A DNA stretch of 64,000 nucleotides from Halocaridina rubra. Its lineage: Eukaryota; Arthropoda; Malacostraca; Decapoda; Atyidae. The position numbers and the translations under genes are program-made. The stretch lies in NCBI GenBank assembly GCA_037179515.1, contig JAXCGZ010007683.1, positions 1 through 64,000 of the forward strand. The letters run 5' to 3'. The notes below the pieces were generated by a model, which did no database searches, was not told the origin of the DNA, and saw only the letters and a program-made list of their open reading frames with translations. Positions 42,671 through 55,074 of this stretch are shown one piece after another (the first letter of the stretch is position 1; the number at the start of each line of letters is the position of its first letter).

Positions 42671-45340
42671 TGATTACCTAATTGTGATTACCTAATTGTG
42701 TTTACGGGAAAGAGCCCAAAGCTCGTATCTTCCCGTCTCCTCATCGGTTCCATTTTATACTTAGTCATACTTATCATACCTGTCCTTAAAACTATGGATT
42801 GAGATAGCATTAACTACCTCCTCGCTTAGCCAATTCCAATTATCAACTACTCTTACACTGAAAAAGTATTTCCTTACATCCTGCAAACAAGTTTTCTTAC
42901 GAAGCTTCAAACTATGACCTCTAGTTCTAGAGCCAGCCATATCAAAATATCCATCCCTATCCACTCTATCATAACCATGAAGGAATTTAAAGACTGTCAC
43001 CATATCCCCCCTCACTCTTCTAGCTTCGAGTGATGGTAAGTCTAATTCCCTCAGCCTCATCATAACTGAGATTGCGTATTTCTGGCACCAGTTTCGTGGC
43101 ATGTCTTTGAACTTTTCAAGCTTAGCTATGTGCTTTTTCAAGTGCGGATTCCAAAAGGGGGCTGCATATTCGAGTTTTGGCCTCACATAGGTTACATAAA
43201 TATTTCTGAACATTTCCTTGTCCATGTGCCTGAAGGCTACCCTTACATTTGATAAGAATGCATATGCTGCCCTTACTATGCCATTTATATGTATTTCTGG
43301 AGACAAATCTGCCAGTATGTTTACTCCTAGATCTCTCTCATTTTCTGTCTCTTGAAGTTGTACTCCAGCCACCGAGTAGTCAAGCTTGGGCCTTCTTGCA
43401 CTTGTACCCATTCTCATTACCTTACATTCTGAAGTATTGAATTTCATTAGCCACTTTTCTGACCACTCATGCAGATTATTTAGATCCTCCTGAAGTTCTC
43501 TACCATTGTTCTCGTTTTTTACTTTCTTCACAATCTTTGCATCATCTGCAAACATATTCATGAATGAATTTACACACTCTGGTAGGTCATTTACATATAC
43601 AAGGAACAAAAGTGGCCCTAAAACTGAACCCTGTGGAACTCCACTACTAACTCTTCTCCATTCAGACACTGAGTGTCTTACTCTAACCCTCTGTTCCCTT
43701 CCTTCTAAGTAAGTTTTTATCCATTCCAAAACATTTCCACCTATTCTAGCCATTGATTGCAGCTTCCTAATAAGTCTCCCATGTGGAACAGTGTCGAACG
43801 CTATCTGGAAGTCTAGGAATATGCAATCTGCCCAGCCCTCTCTTTCCTGTAAGATTTGGCTTACCTCATCATAAAATTCTAATAAGTTTGTTACTGTTGA
43901 TCTACCTTCTCTGAAGCCATGTTGCCTCACTGACAAAAAGTTGAAGGATTCCAAGTGAAGAGAGATATGTTTCCTTAGTAGTTTCTCCATAACTTTGCAA
44001 ACTATGCTGGTCAAGGAAATTGGTCTATAGTTCAGAGCCGTATCCCTCCTTCCCTTTTTGAAGATAGGTATCACATTTGCTTGTTTCCAGCATCTTGGAA
44101 TCTCACCTGACTCCAGTGACTTTTTAAATATGATACTTAGTGCCACTGATATTGAGTTTGCGCATTTTTTAAGCACATGAGGGGATATGTCATCAGGACC
44201 TGTAGCTTTATGAACATCTAAATTCATCAGCGCTTTGCATACCTCCGTGGCTGTAAGGTTGATGTTCTCTAATACCGGCCCTTGAGCTTCTATCACTGCA
44301 ATCTGAGGGGGTGGGGTATTTTCTACTGTAAATACTGACTGAAACTCCTTGTTCAATTCTTTGCAAATCTCTTCATCCGTCTCAGTGATGCTTCCATCCG
44401 CTCTCTTTAGCCTTAAAACCTGTTCTTTTACCTTCAGTTTTCCTCTGATAAAGCTGTGGAAAAGCTTGGGATTTTCTTTAGCCTTCCTGGTGATGTCCCT
44501 CTCATAGTCTCTCTCTGCCTCTCTCCTTTTACTTAGGTAGTCATTTCTTGCTCTTTTGTAGGTTTGCCAGGCATTTATGTTTTTTCTCCTCCTATACCTT
44601 TTCCAGCATTTGTCTCTCCACTCCTTAGCTCTTTTACACCCATTATCAAACCATTTCTCTCTGGCATGAATTACACCTACTTTGGTGACAGGTATGCAGC
44701 AATCTACTATCTTCCCATATTTCTCACAAAAGATGTCATACATTTCTTGTACAGATTTGTTGTAAAATAAGGTTCTCCAGCCAAGAACTGCAAAAAGCTC
44801 ATTCATTTTGATGTAATCTCCTTTCGGATAGTTCCTCCTCATGTCCTCAGTGCCTCTACTCTCAGGAAGAATATCTTCAATGATATACTCCATCAACAAC
44901 ACACAGTGGTCACTCTTTCCAATTGGTGGTACATACTCAATTTTTTCAATATCCAACACATTATCTGTGAACACTAGATCAAGTAGTGATGGCTCATCCC
45001 CACCCCTGGCCTTTGTTGGTTCCATTACATGTTGGTGTAGGAAATTCCCTTGTACGCAATCTAGGTATCTTGCCCCGAATGAGTCCTCACCACTGTGTGG
45101 GTCAAGATTTATCCAATCTATCTCTTTATGATTAAAGTCTCCCATAATCAAAATCCTACATTTTTTTTCCCGTGCCATGTTAACAACTGAGTTTATGACT
45201 TCAATAGTACCTATATGACTCTGTGTATGGCTAGGATCTCGTACGGGATGGTAGACCATACACAGAACCGCGTCACATGCGTTTATGAAATCCATTTGTG
45301 TGTGTCTGACTAAACTAACAATATGGTATCCTAGGTTTAC
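42671..45340 (-). mobile_element. CR1/L2/Rex1-like LINE, 5'-truncated, with intact RT ORF
   Basis: Minus strand; 3' end marked by two gattacctaattgt units, 5' end inside the endonuclease near 45340, next to a run of A and G at 45365-45386. Truncated elements of this kind arise by incomplete target-primed reverse transcription. The uninterrupted ORF indicates a young insertion. Confidence 0.88.
42761..45295 (-). CDS. LINE endonuclease (partial)-reverse transcriptase, 844 codons
   Basis: Residues 1-140 are the C-terminal half of an APE-type endonuclease: MGDFNHKEIDW (51-61), SLLDLVFTDN (103-112) and GKSDHCVLL (126-134, the catalytic SDH). RT: ATGPDDISPHVLKK (364-377), NVIPIFKKGRRDTALNYRPI (407-426), HGFREGRS (459-466), FLDFQIAFDTVPHG (493-506, catalytic Asp), SSGVPQGSVLGPLLF (550-564) and FADDAKIV (582-589, catalytic Asp pair). 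The usual Lys in the LDFxKAFD box is Ile. The first codons including the endonuclease N-terminus are missing, so the protein is not complete despite its open frame; the ATG is internal. Clade placement is from motif style. Confidence 0.9.
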   Translation of the reverse strand: MDFINACDAVLCMVYHPVRDPSHTQSHIGTIEVINSVVNMAREKKCRILIMGDFNHKEIDWINLDPHSGEDSFGARYLDCVQGNFLHQHVMEPTKARGGDEPSLLDLVFTDNVLDIEKIEYVPPIGKSDHCVLLMEYIIEDILPESRGTEDMRRNYPKGDYIKMNELFAVLGWRTLFYNKSVQEMYDIFCEKYGKIVDCCIPVTKVGVIHAREKWFDNGCKRAKEWRDKCWKRYRRRKNINAWQTYKRARNDYLSKRREAERDYERDITRKAKENPKLFHSFIRGKLKVKEQVLRLKRADGSITETDEEICKELNKEFQSVFTVENTPPPQIAVIEAQGPVLENINLTATEVCKALMNLDVHKATGPDDISPHVLKKCANSISVALSIIFKKSLESGEIPRCWKQANVIPIFKKGRRDTALNYRPISLTSIVCKVMEKLLRKHISLHLESFNFLSVRQHGFREGRSTVTNLLEFYDEVSQILQEREGWADCIFLDFQIAFDTVPHGRLIRKLQSMARIGGNVLEWIKTYLEGREQRVRVRHSVSEWRRVSSGVPQGSVLGPLLFLVYVNDLPECVNSFMNMFADDAKIVKKVKNENNGRELQEDLNNLHEWSEKWLMKFNTSECKVMRMGTSARRPKLDYSVAGVQLQETENERDLGVNILADLSPEIHINGIVRAAYAFLSNVRVAFRHMDKEMFRNIYVTYVRPKLEYAAPFWNPHLKKHIAKLEKFKDMPRNWCQKYAISVMMRLRELDLPSLEARRVRGDMVTVFKFLHGYDRVDRDGYFDMAGSRTRGHSLKLRKKTCLQDVRKYFFSVRVVDNWNWLSEEVVNAISIHSFKDRYDKYD

Positions 45341-45514
45341 ACTGTTTAAGAAATCTGTCTAATTAAAAAAAAAAAAGGGGGGGGGGTTAGCAAAGCTTGG
45401 GGAGACCAATACAAGACAAAATAAAGCCAATAAAGAAGTTTGGAGAATAAATTATTTCTATATTTGTAAGGTAAACTCAGTGATGGATAAATAACGAAAA
45501 CCTTAGTTTTTATT

Positions 45515-46320
45515 CTAACTGTGTTTACGGGAATAAGCCTCAAGCCCGATACTCCCCGCCCATTTATCATATCTGTCAATAAAAAAAAATAACCACGAAT
45601 ACATAATTGCATTTACAGTCTCTTTTCTCAAAGAATTCCAATCATTGACTATTTTTACTTACTCAAATATTTACTTTCTTACATCCTGCATTTATTTTTA
45701 AGGTTCACACTATATGACCTCTAATGCGATATCCACCCATTAGTTAGTTGTAGATATCCAGCCATGAAGGTGAACGGGCCATGGTGGGCCCGTAAAAATA
45801 TCCAACCATATCAAAGTATGTATCGGGGTACAGATAATTGCCTCTTAGAGTTACCGCTCCTTGGGACATTTACCCTTAAGACACTTGCTCCCAGGACAAC
45901 TGTACCTAACCACTAATGCAAAAGCAGACAATTGCCCCTTAAAGCGATTATACAAACAAGAAATAAAGAATATAAAGAAGTTCAGTGTGAACACTATATT
46001 AGTTCATACTTGGTTAGGTTAGTTTAGGGGCAATTGTTTTTTGGAGCTATTGTTCTTCCTCCCAAAATATCGCTCCTTATCATCTCTTTTTCCAGGTATG
46101 GAGGAATTCGAAACTCGTGACCTCTTCTTTGTGTTTATCTTTAACCCATCTTTACGTGGCGGCTCTGGATATTGCTATCCGTTAACACCTTTTCCTCTGG
46201 CCCCTTATCCCGCATATTATTTGTGACATTATCCTTCTGTCATATCGAGTGATAGTAAGCCTGAATTCCTTCAGCAATTCCTCTTAACTTGACCTTCACA
46301 GCATATCTGCTCAAGGTTTA
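45515..46320 (-). mobile_element. Old LINE copy of the same family, interrupted
   Basis: 45515-45745 matches the LINE 3' end (gtgtttacgggaataagcct, catttatcatatctgtca, cttacatcctgcattt). The match resumes at 46238 (catatcgagtgatagtaagc). About 400-490 bp in between is unrelated, with ttgcccctta-type repeats, probably an insertion. Confidence 0.65.
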
Positions 46321-46329
46321 AAATTAAAA

Positions 46330-46890
46330 AATGGAAGGAAAGACACAGCTCTAGACCATAGACAAGTCATACTGACTAGCATTGTTTGCTTATTTATGGA
46401 GAAGCTTCAGTGAAAACACATTCCTGTTCATTTGAAATTTTTTTTTTCTACTTTTATAAGTGAGACAACATGGCTTCAGATAATGCAGGTCTACGTTAAC
46501 ACACGTGCTGAAATTTCATATTAAAGTAAGCCACTTATTACAAGAATAAAAGGAACAAGTTGACAGCATATTCTTTGATTTCTGGAATGCGTTCGATACA
46601 ATCCCATATGGGAGACTAGCATAGAGGCTCTAGTAATGGCAAGCATAGGTGGCAATCTCTTGGAGCCGAGTAAGACATTATATGTCTGATTAGACAATTG
46701 TTGGAAGAAGGGGTCCACAAGAATCAGTTTTGGGCCAATTCTGTTTCTTATATGTGTATATGAGTTGCTGGAATTTGTAAATGAATACAGTGATAAAGAA
46801 CTTCAAGAAGACCTTAATAGGCAGCATAATTGGCTAGTGAGATTCATTGCTTCAAAATGTTAAGGAATGTATATGGCTAGGTTTGGTCAG
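46330..46890 (+). mobile_element. CR1-like LINE RT fragment, sense strand
   Basis: Plus frames give DHRQVILTSIVCLFMEKLQ, then DSIFFDFWNAFDTIPYGRLA (RT box with catalytic Asp), ISFGPILFLICVYELLEFVN and ELQEDLNRQHNWLVRF. Several frameshifts; the FADD box is lost. Confidence 0.75.
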
Positions 46891-47024
46891 TTACGTACCT
46901 TAAATGGGTGAATTTGGGTGTTTAAACAGCAGCGCAGCTCACTTGAAAATTGGCGGTGTCATTCTCGTCTCTCAGGTATACAATGACACCAGTCTGGATT
47001 TGCTAATCTTTAATAATTAACCGA

Positions 47025-47266
<242 letters not shown>

Positions 47267-47574
47267 GTTTTCAGGAATGGATGACGTGAGCATTAGACAA
47301 ATATGTCAAAGAATTACTGTTAGATTGGGTGTATATATACGAATTAAAGAGACGTGCATAAAACGAAAATTAACCTCTCTTTCTTAATACTGTTGAGTTT
47401 AGTACTATTCACCCACAGGTGAGGACTGATAGTGCCACATAAAAGGGCAAACGAGCTCAACGAATTGTGAAGAGTTTCCAATATCCTATAACTTTGAGTA
47501 GCTTATTACCCCCAATTTCTCCATCCATCGTTGAAAACTGCCAGCATGGAATAATACAAATTAAAAGCTATATT

Positions 47575-48112
47575 TTTTCAAGTGATTTAAGATCCTGCAA
47601 AGCAGTTCTATTACGAAGCTTCAAACTATGACTTCCAGTTCTAGTGCCAGCCATATCAAAATAGCTACCCTTATCCACTCTTTCATAACCATGAAGGAAT
47701 TTAAAAACCGTCACCATATCCCCCTTCATTCTTCTAGTACCGAATGATGGTAAGTCTAATTCCCTCAGCCTCGGCTCATTAATGAAATTGGGTATTTCTG
47801 GTACCAGTACAGTAGCATGTCTTTGAATTTTTCCCAGTTTTACTGTGTGTTTCTTCAAGTGTGGATTCTAAATAAGGGCTGCATATTCAAGCTTTGACTT
47901 CACATAGGCTACATAAATATTTCTTAACATTTCCCTGTCCATGTGTCTGAGGCTACCCTTATATTTGCTAAGAAAGCATATGCTGCCCTTACTATGACAG
48001 TTATATGCATTTTTAAAGACAAATCTGCCAATATGTTTACTCCTAGATCTCTCTCATTTTCTGTCTCTTGAAGTTCTTCTCCTGCTATTGAGTAACAGTG
48101 TTTGTGTGTGTG
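47575..48112 (-). mobile_element. LINE RT C-terminal fragment, same family
   Basis: Minus frames give YSIAGEELQETENERDLGVN (47924-48121) and RLRELDLPSFGTRRMKGDMV with VFKFLHGYERVDKGSYFDMA (47568-47858), paralleling residues of the intact ORF at 42761-45295. Truncated on both sides and frameshifted. Confidence 0.8.
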
Positions 48113-48124
48113 CATATTCACCTC

Positions 48125-51100
48125 ATTGTAATTATCTAATTTTGCTTACTGGAAAGAGCCCTATGTTTGTAACTTCCCGTCTTCTGGTCGGTTCCATTTT
48201 TGTACTAAGTGATACTTATCATATTTGTCCTTAAAACTATGAATTGAGTTAGCATTAACTTCCTCCTTACTTAGCCAATTCCAATCATCAACTACTCTAC
48301 AACTGAAAAAAAAACCTGCCTTTCATCCTACAAAAACGTTTTCTTTCAAAGCTTCAAACTATGACCTCTTGTTCTAGAGCCAGCCATATAAAATATCGAT
48401 CCCTATCCATTCTGTCAAAACCATGAAGGAATTTAAAACCGTCACTATATGCCCCCTCATTCCTCTAGCTCTGAGTGATGGCAAGTTTAATTCCACCAGC
48501 CTCTCATCATAAACGAGATTGTGTATATCTGGCACCAGTTTCGTAGGATGTCTTTGAACTTTTTTCAGCTTAACTATGTGCTTTTTCAAGTGTAGATTCC
48601 AAAAAGGGGCTGGATATTCAAGATTTGGCCTCACGATAATTACATAAATATTTCTGAACATTTTCTTGTCCAATTGTCTGAAGGCTACCCTTACATTTAC
48701 ATTGAAGGGATATGCTGCCATTACTTTGCATTTCCAGAGACAAATTTACCAGTATGTTTACTCCTAGATCTCTCTCATTCTCCATATCTTGAAGCTCTGC
48801 TCCTGCTATTGAATATTTAAGTTTGGACCTTTTCGCACTTGTACTCATACCTTACATTTTAAAGATTTGAATTTCATTACCCAATTTTCTGATCACTCAT
48901 GCTGACTATTTAGGTCTTCCTGAATTCCTCTGTCATTGTTCTCATCTCTTACTTTCTTCACAAGCTTTACACCATCTGCAAACATATTCAAGAATTAATT
49001 TACAGACTCTGGTAGCTCATTTACATATACAAGGAACAAATATGGTCCTAAAGCTGAACCCAGTGGAATTCCACTACTAACCCATTTACATTCATCACCG
49101 AGTTTCGTTTCTTACTCTATCCCTCTGTTCCCTTCCATTCCAAGACATTTCCACCTATTCTCACCAATACTTGCACCTTTTTAATGTCTCCCGTGTGGGA
49201 CAGCGTCAAATGCCTTCTAGAAGTCTAGGAATATGCAATCTGCCCATCACCCTCTTTCCTGTAAGATTCTGCTTACCTCATCATAAAATTCTCATAAGTT
49301 TGTTACTGTTGATCTACCTTCTCTGAAACCATGTTGTCTTACTGACAAAAAGTTGAAAGATTCCTAGTGAAGAGAGATGTGTTTTCTTAGTAGTTTCTCC
49401 ATAACTTTGCAAACTATTCTTCCCAAGGAAACATGCCTATTGTTTAGAGCTGTATCCCTCCTTCTTTTTTGAAGATAGGAACCACGTTAGCTTATTTCCA
49501 GCATCTTGGAATCTCCCCAGATTCCAACGACTTCTCAAATATGATGCATAGCACCACCAATATTGGCTTAGCACATTTCTTAAGTACATAAGGGGATATA
49601 TCATCAGGACCTGTAGCTTTATGGGCATCTAACTCCATCAACTCTTTGCAACCTTTGTGGCTGAAAAGGTGATGTTCTCTAATACCGGTCCAGGAACTCC
49701 TATCTCTACAATCTTAGGGGTGGGTTATATTCTGCTGCAAATACTGACTGAAACCCCATGTTCAATTCTTCGCAGATCTCTTCATTCATCTCAGTGATGA
49801 TTCCATCTGCTCTCTTTAACTTTAAAACTTGTTCTTTGACGTTTAATATTCCTCTGATAAAGCAGGGGAAGAGTTTAGGGTATTTCTTTAGCCTTCCTGG
49901 GTATATCCTTTTCACAATTTCACTCTACCTATCTTCTTTTTCTTAGGTCATCGTTTCTTGCTATTTTACAAGTCTGCCAGACATTTATGTTTTTTTGCCT
50001 CTTATACCTCTTCCAGCATTTGTCTCCACTCCTTAGCTCTCTTACACTCATTATTGAACCATTTCTCTCAGGCATGAATAACTTCTATTGTGGTGGAAGG
50101 CATGCAACAAGTGACTATCTTCCCATATTCCTTACAAAAGATGTCATAAATTTCTTGCACAGATTTGTTGTTAAATAAAGTCTTCTCGTCAATAACTGCA
50201 AAAAACCTAATTAATTTTGATGTAATATTCTTTCAGATCTTTCCTCCTCGTGTCCTCAGTGCCTCCACTTTTAAGCAGAACATATCGATGATATACTCCA
50301 TGAACTACACCCAGTGGTCACTTTTTCCAACTGGTGCTTCACACTCAATTTTGTCAATATCCAACACATTTTCTGTGAATACTAGATGAAGCAGTGGTGG
50401 CTTATGCTCACCCCTGGCCCTCGTTGGTTCCAGAACATGTTGGTGTAGGAGATTCCTTTGTGTAGTCTAGGAATCTTGCTGCAAATGAGTTCTCCCCACT
50501 GTGTGAGTCAAGATTTAGCCAGTCTATCTCTCTATGATTAAAATCTCCTATAATAAAAATTCTACACTTTCTCACCCTTGCGATATTAACAACTGAGTTT
50601 ATGAATTCGATAGTACCTATTTAACTTTCCCCATAAGCTTCTTGCCTATGTTGATTCATTGGCGGTATCTATGTGAGCAACAAAAAATTCATTGAACTCT
50701 CTTCCTACAGCAAAGTTTATTTTTTCAACCTCAAATCTTTCACATATGAGTAATACTATCACTAACTGTTCTTGTCCTTAATTAACTTAGTCTCTGTAAC
50801 TGCTACTATATCTGCCTTACTGTTTTGAACTTTTTCCTCTAAAATTCTACTGCCATACTAGCTACCTCATCAGCATTTGTGTACAGAAATCTAAATGAGG
50901 CTGCATCCTCCAATCTTCTAGAAAAATCTTCTTTATCTCCCCTTCGGCTGGAAGAACTCTGAAATAAAAATATGTCTACTCCTCTTCAAATCTTTCCTCA
51001 TTTAATCCTTTAGCTGCTTGCAACAAGTTTTTGATCTTTTCCATCTCTTCCTGTGTTCTATTTTGTCTGAATGTTTGAATATCCTATAGGTGCTTTTGCC

Positions 51101-51950
51101 CTCATCAGTATTTCTCTACATTTGTCCCCTATCTCAAAGGTTACTTTCATTATTCTCGTCTTTCCTTCTCTAGAATATCTACCAATTCGGAAAATGCTTA
51201 CAATATTTTCTGGACCGCATACTACTTCAAGCTTCCTTATCAGGTCCAAAACCCTAGCTTTATGTTCAAGTCTCCAATACCATGTTGACTCCTGGAATTC
51301 ACTTTTGCCTGAGAGTACCACTGTTTACTCAGTGGATTAACTCTTTCAGTCACAACATCTCTCGTTTTTTCTATTACTGTCTTTTTTAGTCAACAGTATT
51401 TGCATTTTCCAGTGCCACCTCCTGCACTGCCTCTTTTACTGCCACATATTGCTTTACTGCATCTGCAAATGAACTTGTAATGACCTCGTTTTACCTATTT
51501 ACTTCCGGAAACTTTTTTTCTAAGCTGTTCGCTGTTATCCTTATTTGGGCATTCCAAGTTGCAGTCTCGTCTTTCTCAGAGGAGAGCAGTGAACTAATAT
51601 TTACTTCGTTCAGGCTGTCACTCAACAGTTTTTGCTATCTTCTATTTCAGAAATTCTAAATTTTGGTTTACTATTTTTCCATTCCAACTTTTTTATTTAT
51701 TTTTCTAGTTCATTTTTTCTTCCCCTTGTGCCTTGTTAGAAGCCTCTAAATATCATATTATCTCTCTAAGTTTTTCATTCCTCAATCTATACACCGAATT
51801 TTATCATCCTGGTTTGTTTCAAGGGTCTCAAGGTCCCTGACTTTTTGTTTAAACCTCCTAAGAGCTACTCCCCCTCCTACATTTCCGGGAATCCTCTACC
51901 AACTCTCTCCCAACCACTGGAGGGGGGGGGGTCTTAGAGAAAAAGATGGT
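48125..51950 (-). mobile_element. Longer, decayed LINE copy with ORF1-like region
   Basis: 48125-50640 parallels the younger LINE from its 3' end through the endonuclease with many frameshifts and stops. Upstream parts absent from the younger copy are kept here: the endonuclease start FLYTNADEVAS and KADIVAVTETKLIKDKNS (about 50760-50900), and an ORF1-like block (51058-51321) with HKARVLDLIRKLEVVCGPEN and IVSIFRIGRYSREGKTRIMK, which looks like an RRM-type nucleic-acid-binding ORF1. This copy shows what the full family encodes. Ends near a G-run at 51920. Confidence 0.8.
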
Positions 51951-52480
51951 TTCACTCTGGCATTTTTAGTCTCACCGAATACAGAATTTTTTTTTATTAA
52001 CCTCACACAGAATTGCTTTATCTTCTTATGAGTACTAATTTACCTACTTTCGGATGAAAAAAATTAAGTCAATTTTTAACCAAGATATATTACCACGGGA
52101 TCAGAATTTAAGTCTAACTCAATTGAGACGAAAATTTTAATAAAAGAGAAAAGAGCAGAGAAAAAAGACAACTATGCTAATTGACAACTTAACTATGTTG
52201 AAAGGTCATATTTTCGTATTTATTTATTCATTCATAATATTGCATAATAATTTTAATATTAAACAAACCTTTATGGGTAGGATATTGTTTTAGCAAGATA
52301 TGGAACCACAGGTTTAGGTTAATAAAAGCTATAATAGCACCCCTCCCCGATTCACTCAAATAATTAGGTAATGCGAAGGATTTGATGCTGCAACTATTCT
52401 ATGCTTCCTTAAGGACAGCGTTTTCTTATTCCTCTACAAACTTTTCTCATAATAATAACAATAATAATAATAATAACCCA
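51950..52480. other. Unassigned AT-rich sequence
   Basis: Short (AAT)-like runs at 52450-52475; nothing else recognised. Confidence 0.5.
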
Positions 52481-52560
52481 TCCATATACCAAAGACATAT
52501 TTCCCCTTATAAGAGGGGTGGCAGTCAAAGAAAATACTTTGACTTTTTGTGGAAAGCAAT
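52480..52560 (-). repeat. LINE 3' end, family R1, short
   Basis: catccatataccaaagacat, then hairpin ccccttataagaggggtgg; truncated by an (AAT)n run. Confidence 0.55.
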
Positions 52561-52689
52561 AATAATAATAATAATAATTTTATAGTAATAATGATAATAA
52601 TAAAATAAAATTATTATTACTATTATTATTGTAAAAATAAAAACATTAATTAAAACCATTAATGGCCCTTGTACCAACCTCCTGTGAGA

Positions 52690-52810
52690 CGTCAAAGAAG
52701 AGGGGGACTAGAGGGGAGAATAACTTCTCCCCAAACTGTTTTCCTTTTTTGATGTCGGCTACCCCCCAATTAAAGGGGGAAACAGCCAAGGTATATGTAT
52801 GTATGTATGT
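52690..52810 (+). repeat. Interspersed repeat, family R2
   Basis: cctcctgtgagacgtcaaag, then ataacttctccccaaactgt, gatgtcggctaccccccaat and aaacagccaaggtatatgta, ending in (tatg)n. Confidence 0.7.
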
Positions 52811-53097
52811 ATTTAAGGATAACTAAATATCTTTTGCTCTTCCATATTTCTCTCTCTCTCTCTCTCTGTCTCACCCACACAAAAATACAAATTCTGAATT
52901 TATTATATTTACATTTTAGTGGTATTTTACGTTGTCACACTGGATGTTGAACTTGATTTAGTGTTGTTTAAAGTATTATCTTCTTTATCATAATGTAATT
53001 GTTGTCACTACAGACCCCAAGTCAGACACAAAGGACAGTCGGATATAATGGATGGAGGTTCTCCCTATTATTACACTGAATTGACTGTTGAGTGTGT

Positions 53098-53200
<103 letters not shown>

Positions 53201-53262
53201 CTAGCAGAAGGCAGATTATACAATGTTACCCCGGTTATTCGCGTACTCACTGTATCGCGTTG

Positions 53263-53293
<31 letters not shown>

Positions 53294-53298
53294 TATTG

Positions 53299-53714
53299 TG
53301 ACACCAGGATGGGCCAAAAAATGATAAAATTATGCAGACTTTATCAGGTTGTAAAGAGAAACAGAGATGGAGAGTGTAATGACCTGTCAGATGTGAAGGG
53401 ATTATAAAAGATGTGTAATGAATATCCAGCTCTCTGCTGGGTTTTAATATACCTCTGCATTACTTTCATGATGTCTATTCCAATAATTCTGCTTAGATAT
53501 TATTATTATTATAATTATTATTATTATTATTATCATTGGCAACAATAATTTTCCTTTGATGATGATTGTGGAATTATCATCAGCATCATCATTATTATTA
53601 TTATTAAGGCCTCATCATTGTTTGTACATCTGTTGGTTTATTTACTTTTAATAACTGTGTAAAGTGCCCCTCCCTAGTTGGCTGGGACAAAGAGAGTGTG
53701 GGGGGTTGGGTAGA

Positions 53715-53802
<88 letters not shown>

Positions 53803-54184
53803 TCTTTAAGTAACTCTTGTTCATTCAACCAAAACTACATTATTTATAGTAAAAATGACGGTTTAATTATGAATCCGTAGTAATAATGATGATGATAATA
53901 TCAATAATAATAATAATAATAATGATAATAATAATCTCCCCAATCATCATCAAAGGAAAATTAATGTTGCCAATAATAATAATAAGATCTAAGGAGAAGT
54001 TTTAGAATAGACATGATGAAGGTAATGCAGAGGTATAGTAAACCCAGCAGAGAGCTGGATATTCATTACACATCTTTTATAATCCCTTCACATCTGACAG
54101 GTCATCCCACTCTCCATCTCTGTTTCTCTTTACAGCCTGATAAAGGCCGTTTTATTTTATAATTTTTGGCCTGTCCTGGTGTCA
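53299..54184. repeat. Large inverted repeat (R3 arms, about 300 bp each)
   Basis: Left arm 53299-about 53605, right arm about 53880-54184 inverted, roughly 85-90% identical. Arms start tgacaccaggatgggccaaa and contain gaaacagagatggagagtg, gtcagatgtgaagggattat and tgaatatccagctctctgct. Spacer of about 275 bp holds a (GA)n tract. A single R3 copy is at 26765-26963. Confidence 0.85.
53717..53799. repeat. (GA)n microsatellite
   Basis: About 83 bp of GA within the spacer of the inverted repeat. Confidence 0.98.
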
Positions 54185-54613
54185 TAATCATCTTAAATTT
54201 TTTTTTTTTTTTTTAAAGGCTGATTTTACTTCGCAATTTTCCTGGTTCGCGCCAGGTCCCGGAACCGAACTACCACGATAAGGGAGGCAACACTGTATTC
54301 CTATGTCAGAACCTCTAAAGTAAGTTGCTGCCTGCAGCAGGTTTCAGGCTCCAAGGAGATTTCTTTCACATACCAGTCGCAGTACTTAGTTTTAGATTAA
54401 ACACTCATATTCAGTAACTCAGTGTATAAAACATCTTAACACTTTGAGTCATAAATTTCAAAGACTTTTAAACCCAGGCAGACCCACTGTTATATCTTTC
54501 TATCCTCTTCCCTTCATATATATATATATATTTGGGAGATCATATTACCCCTTAAACAATGCCTAAAGGTCTATTCCTCTGCAAGCAAAGTCCATGAAAT
54601 CTTATTCACTTAT

Positions 54614-55074
54614 TCAACATTCACTCCCCGGATGCCATTCCCATGATTTATTTCCAATAGTGGCATTCTTATATAACAAAAAAACTGTGGCCATTTTATC
54701 ATCAGTATATTCACTTTCATTTAATAAATTTGATTGTTGTTGATGCACTCTGTTTCCATATTCTTCTATGCATATCTGTACTATGACAGCAGTTACACAA
54801 CTAGAGAATGTGTTAGAAAGCTCCACTAGGGAAATGACAACTTTAAGTTTGTAATTTCCCTAGTGGAGCTTTCTAAAATATTCTCTAATTGTATAACTGC
54901 TGTCATAGCACAGATATGCATAGAAAAATATGGAAACAGAGTGCATCAACAACAATCAAAGGTATTGGATGAAAGTGAATATACTGATGATAAAATGGCC
55001 ACAGTTTTTTGTTACATAAGAATGCCACTATTGGAAATAAATCATGGGAATGGCATCTGGGGAGTGAATGTTGA
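54614..55074. repeat. Near-palindrome, two arms of about 228 bp
   Basis: 54614-54841 and 54848-55074 are inverted copies about 90% identical, with a spacer of about 6 bp. Both arms are open in the same sense for 48 codons outward from the centre: MELSNTFSSCVTAVIVQICI on the left (minus), MELSKIFSNCITAVIAQICI on the right (plus), then YGNRVHQQQS and ESEYTDDKMATVF. No family recognised. Confidence 0.9.
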
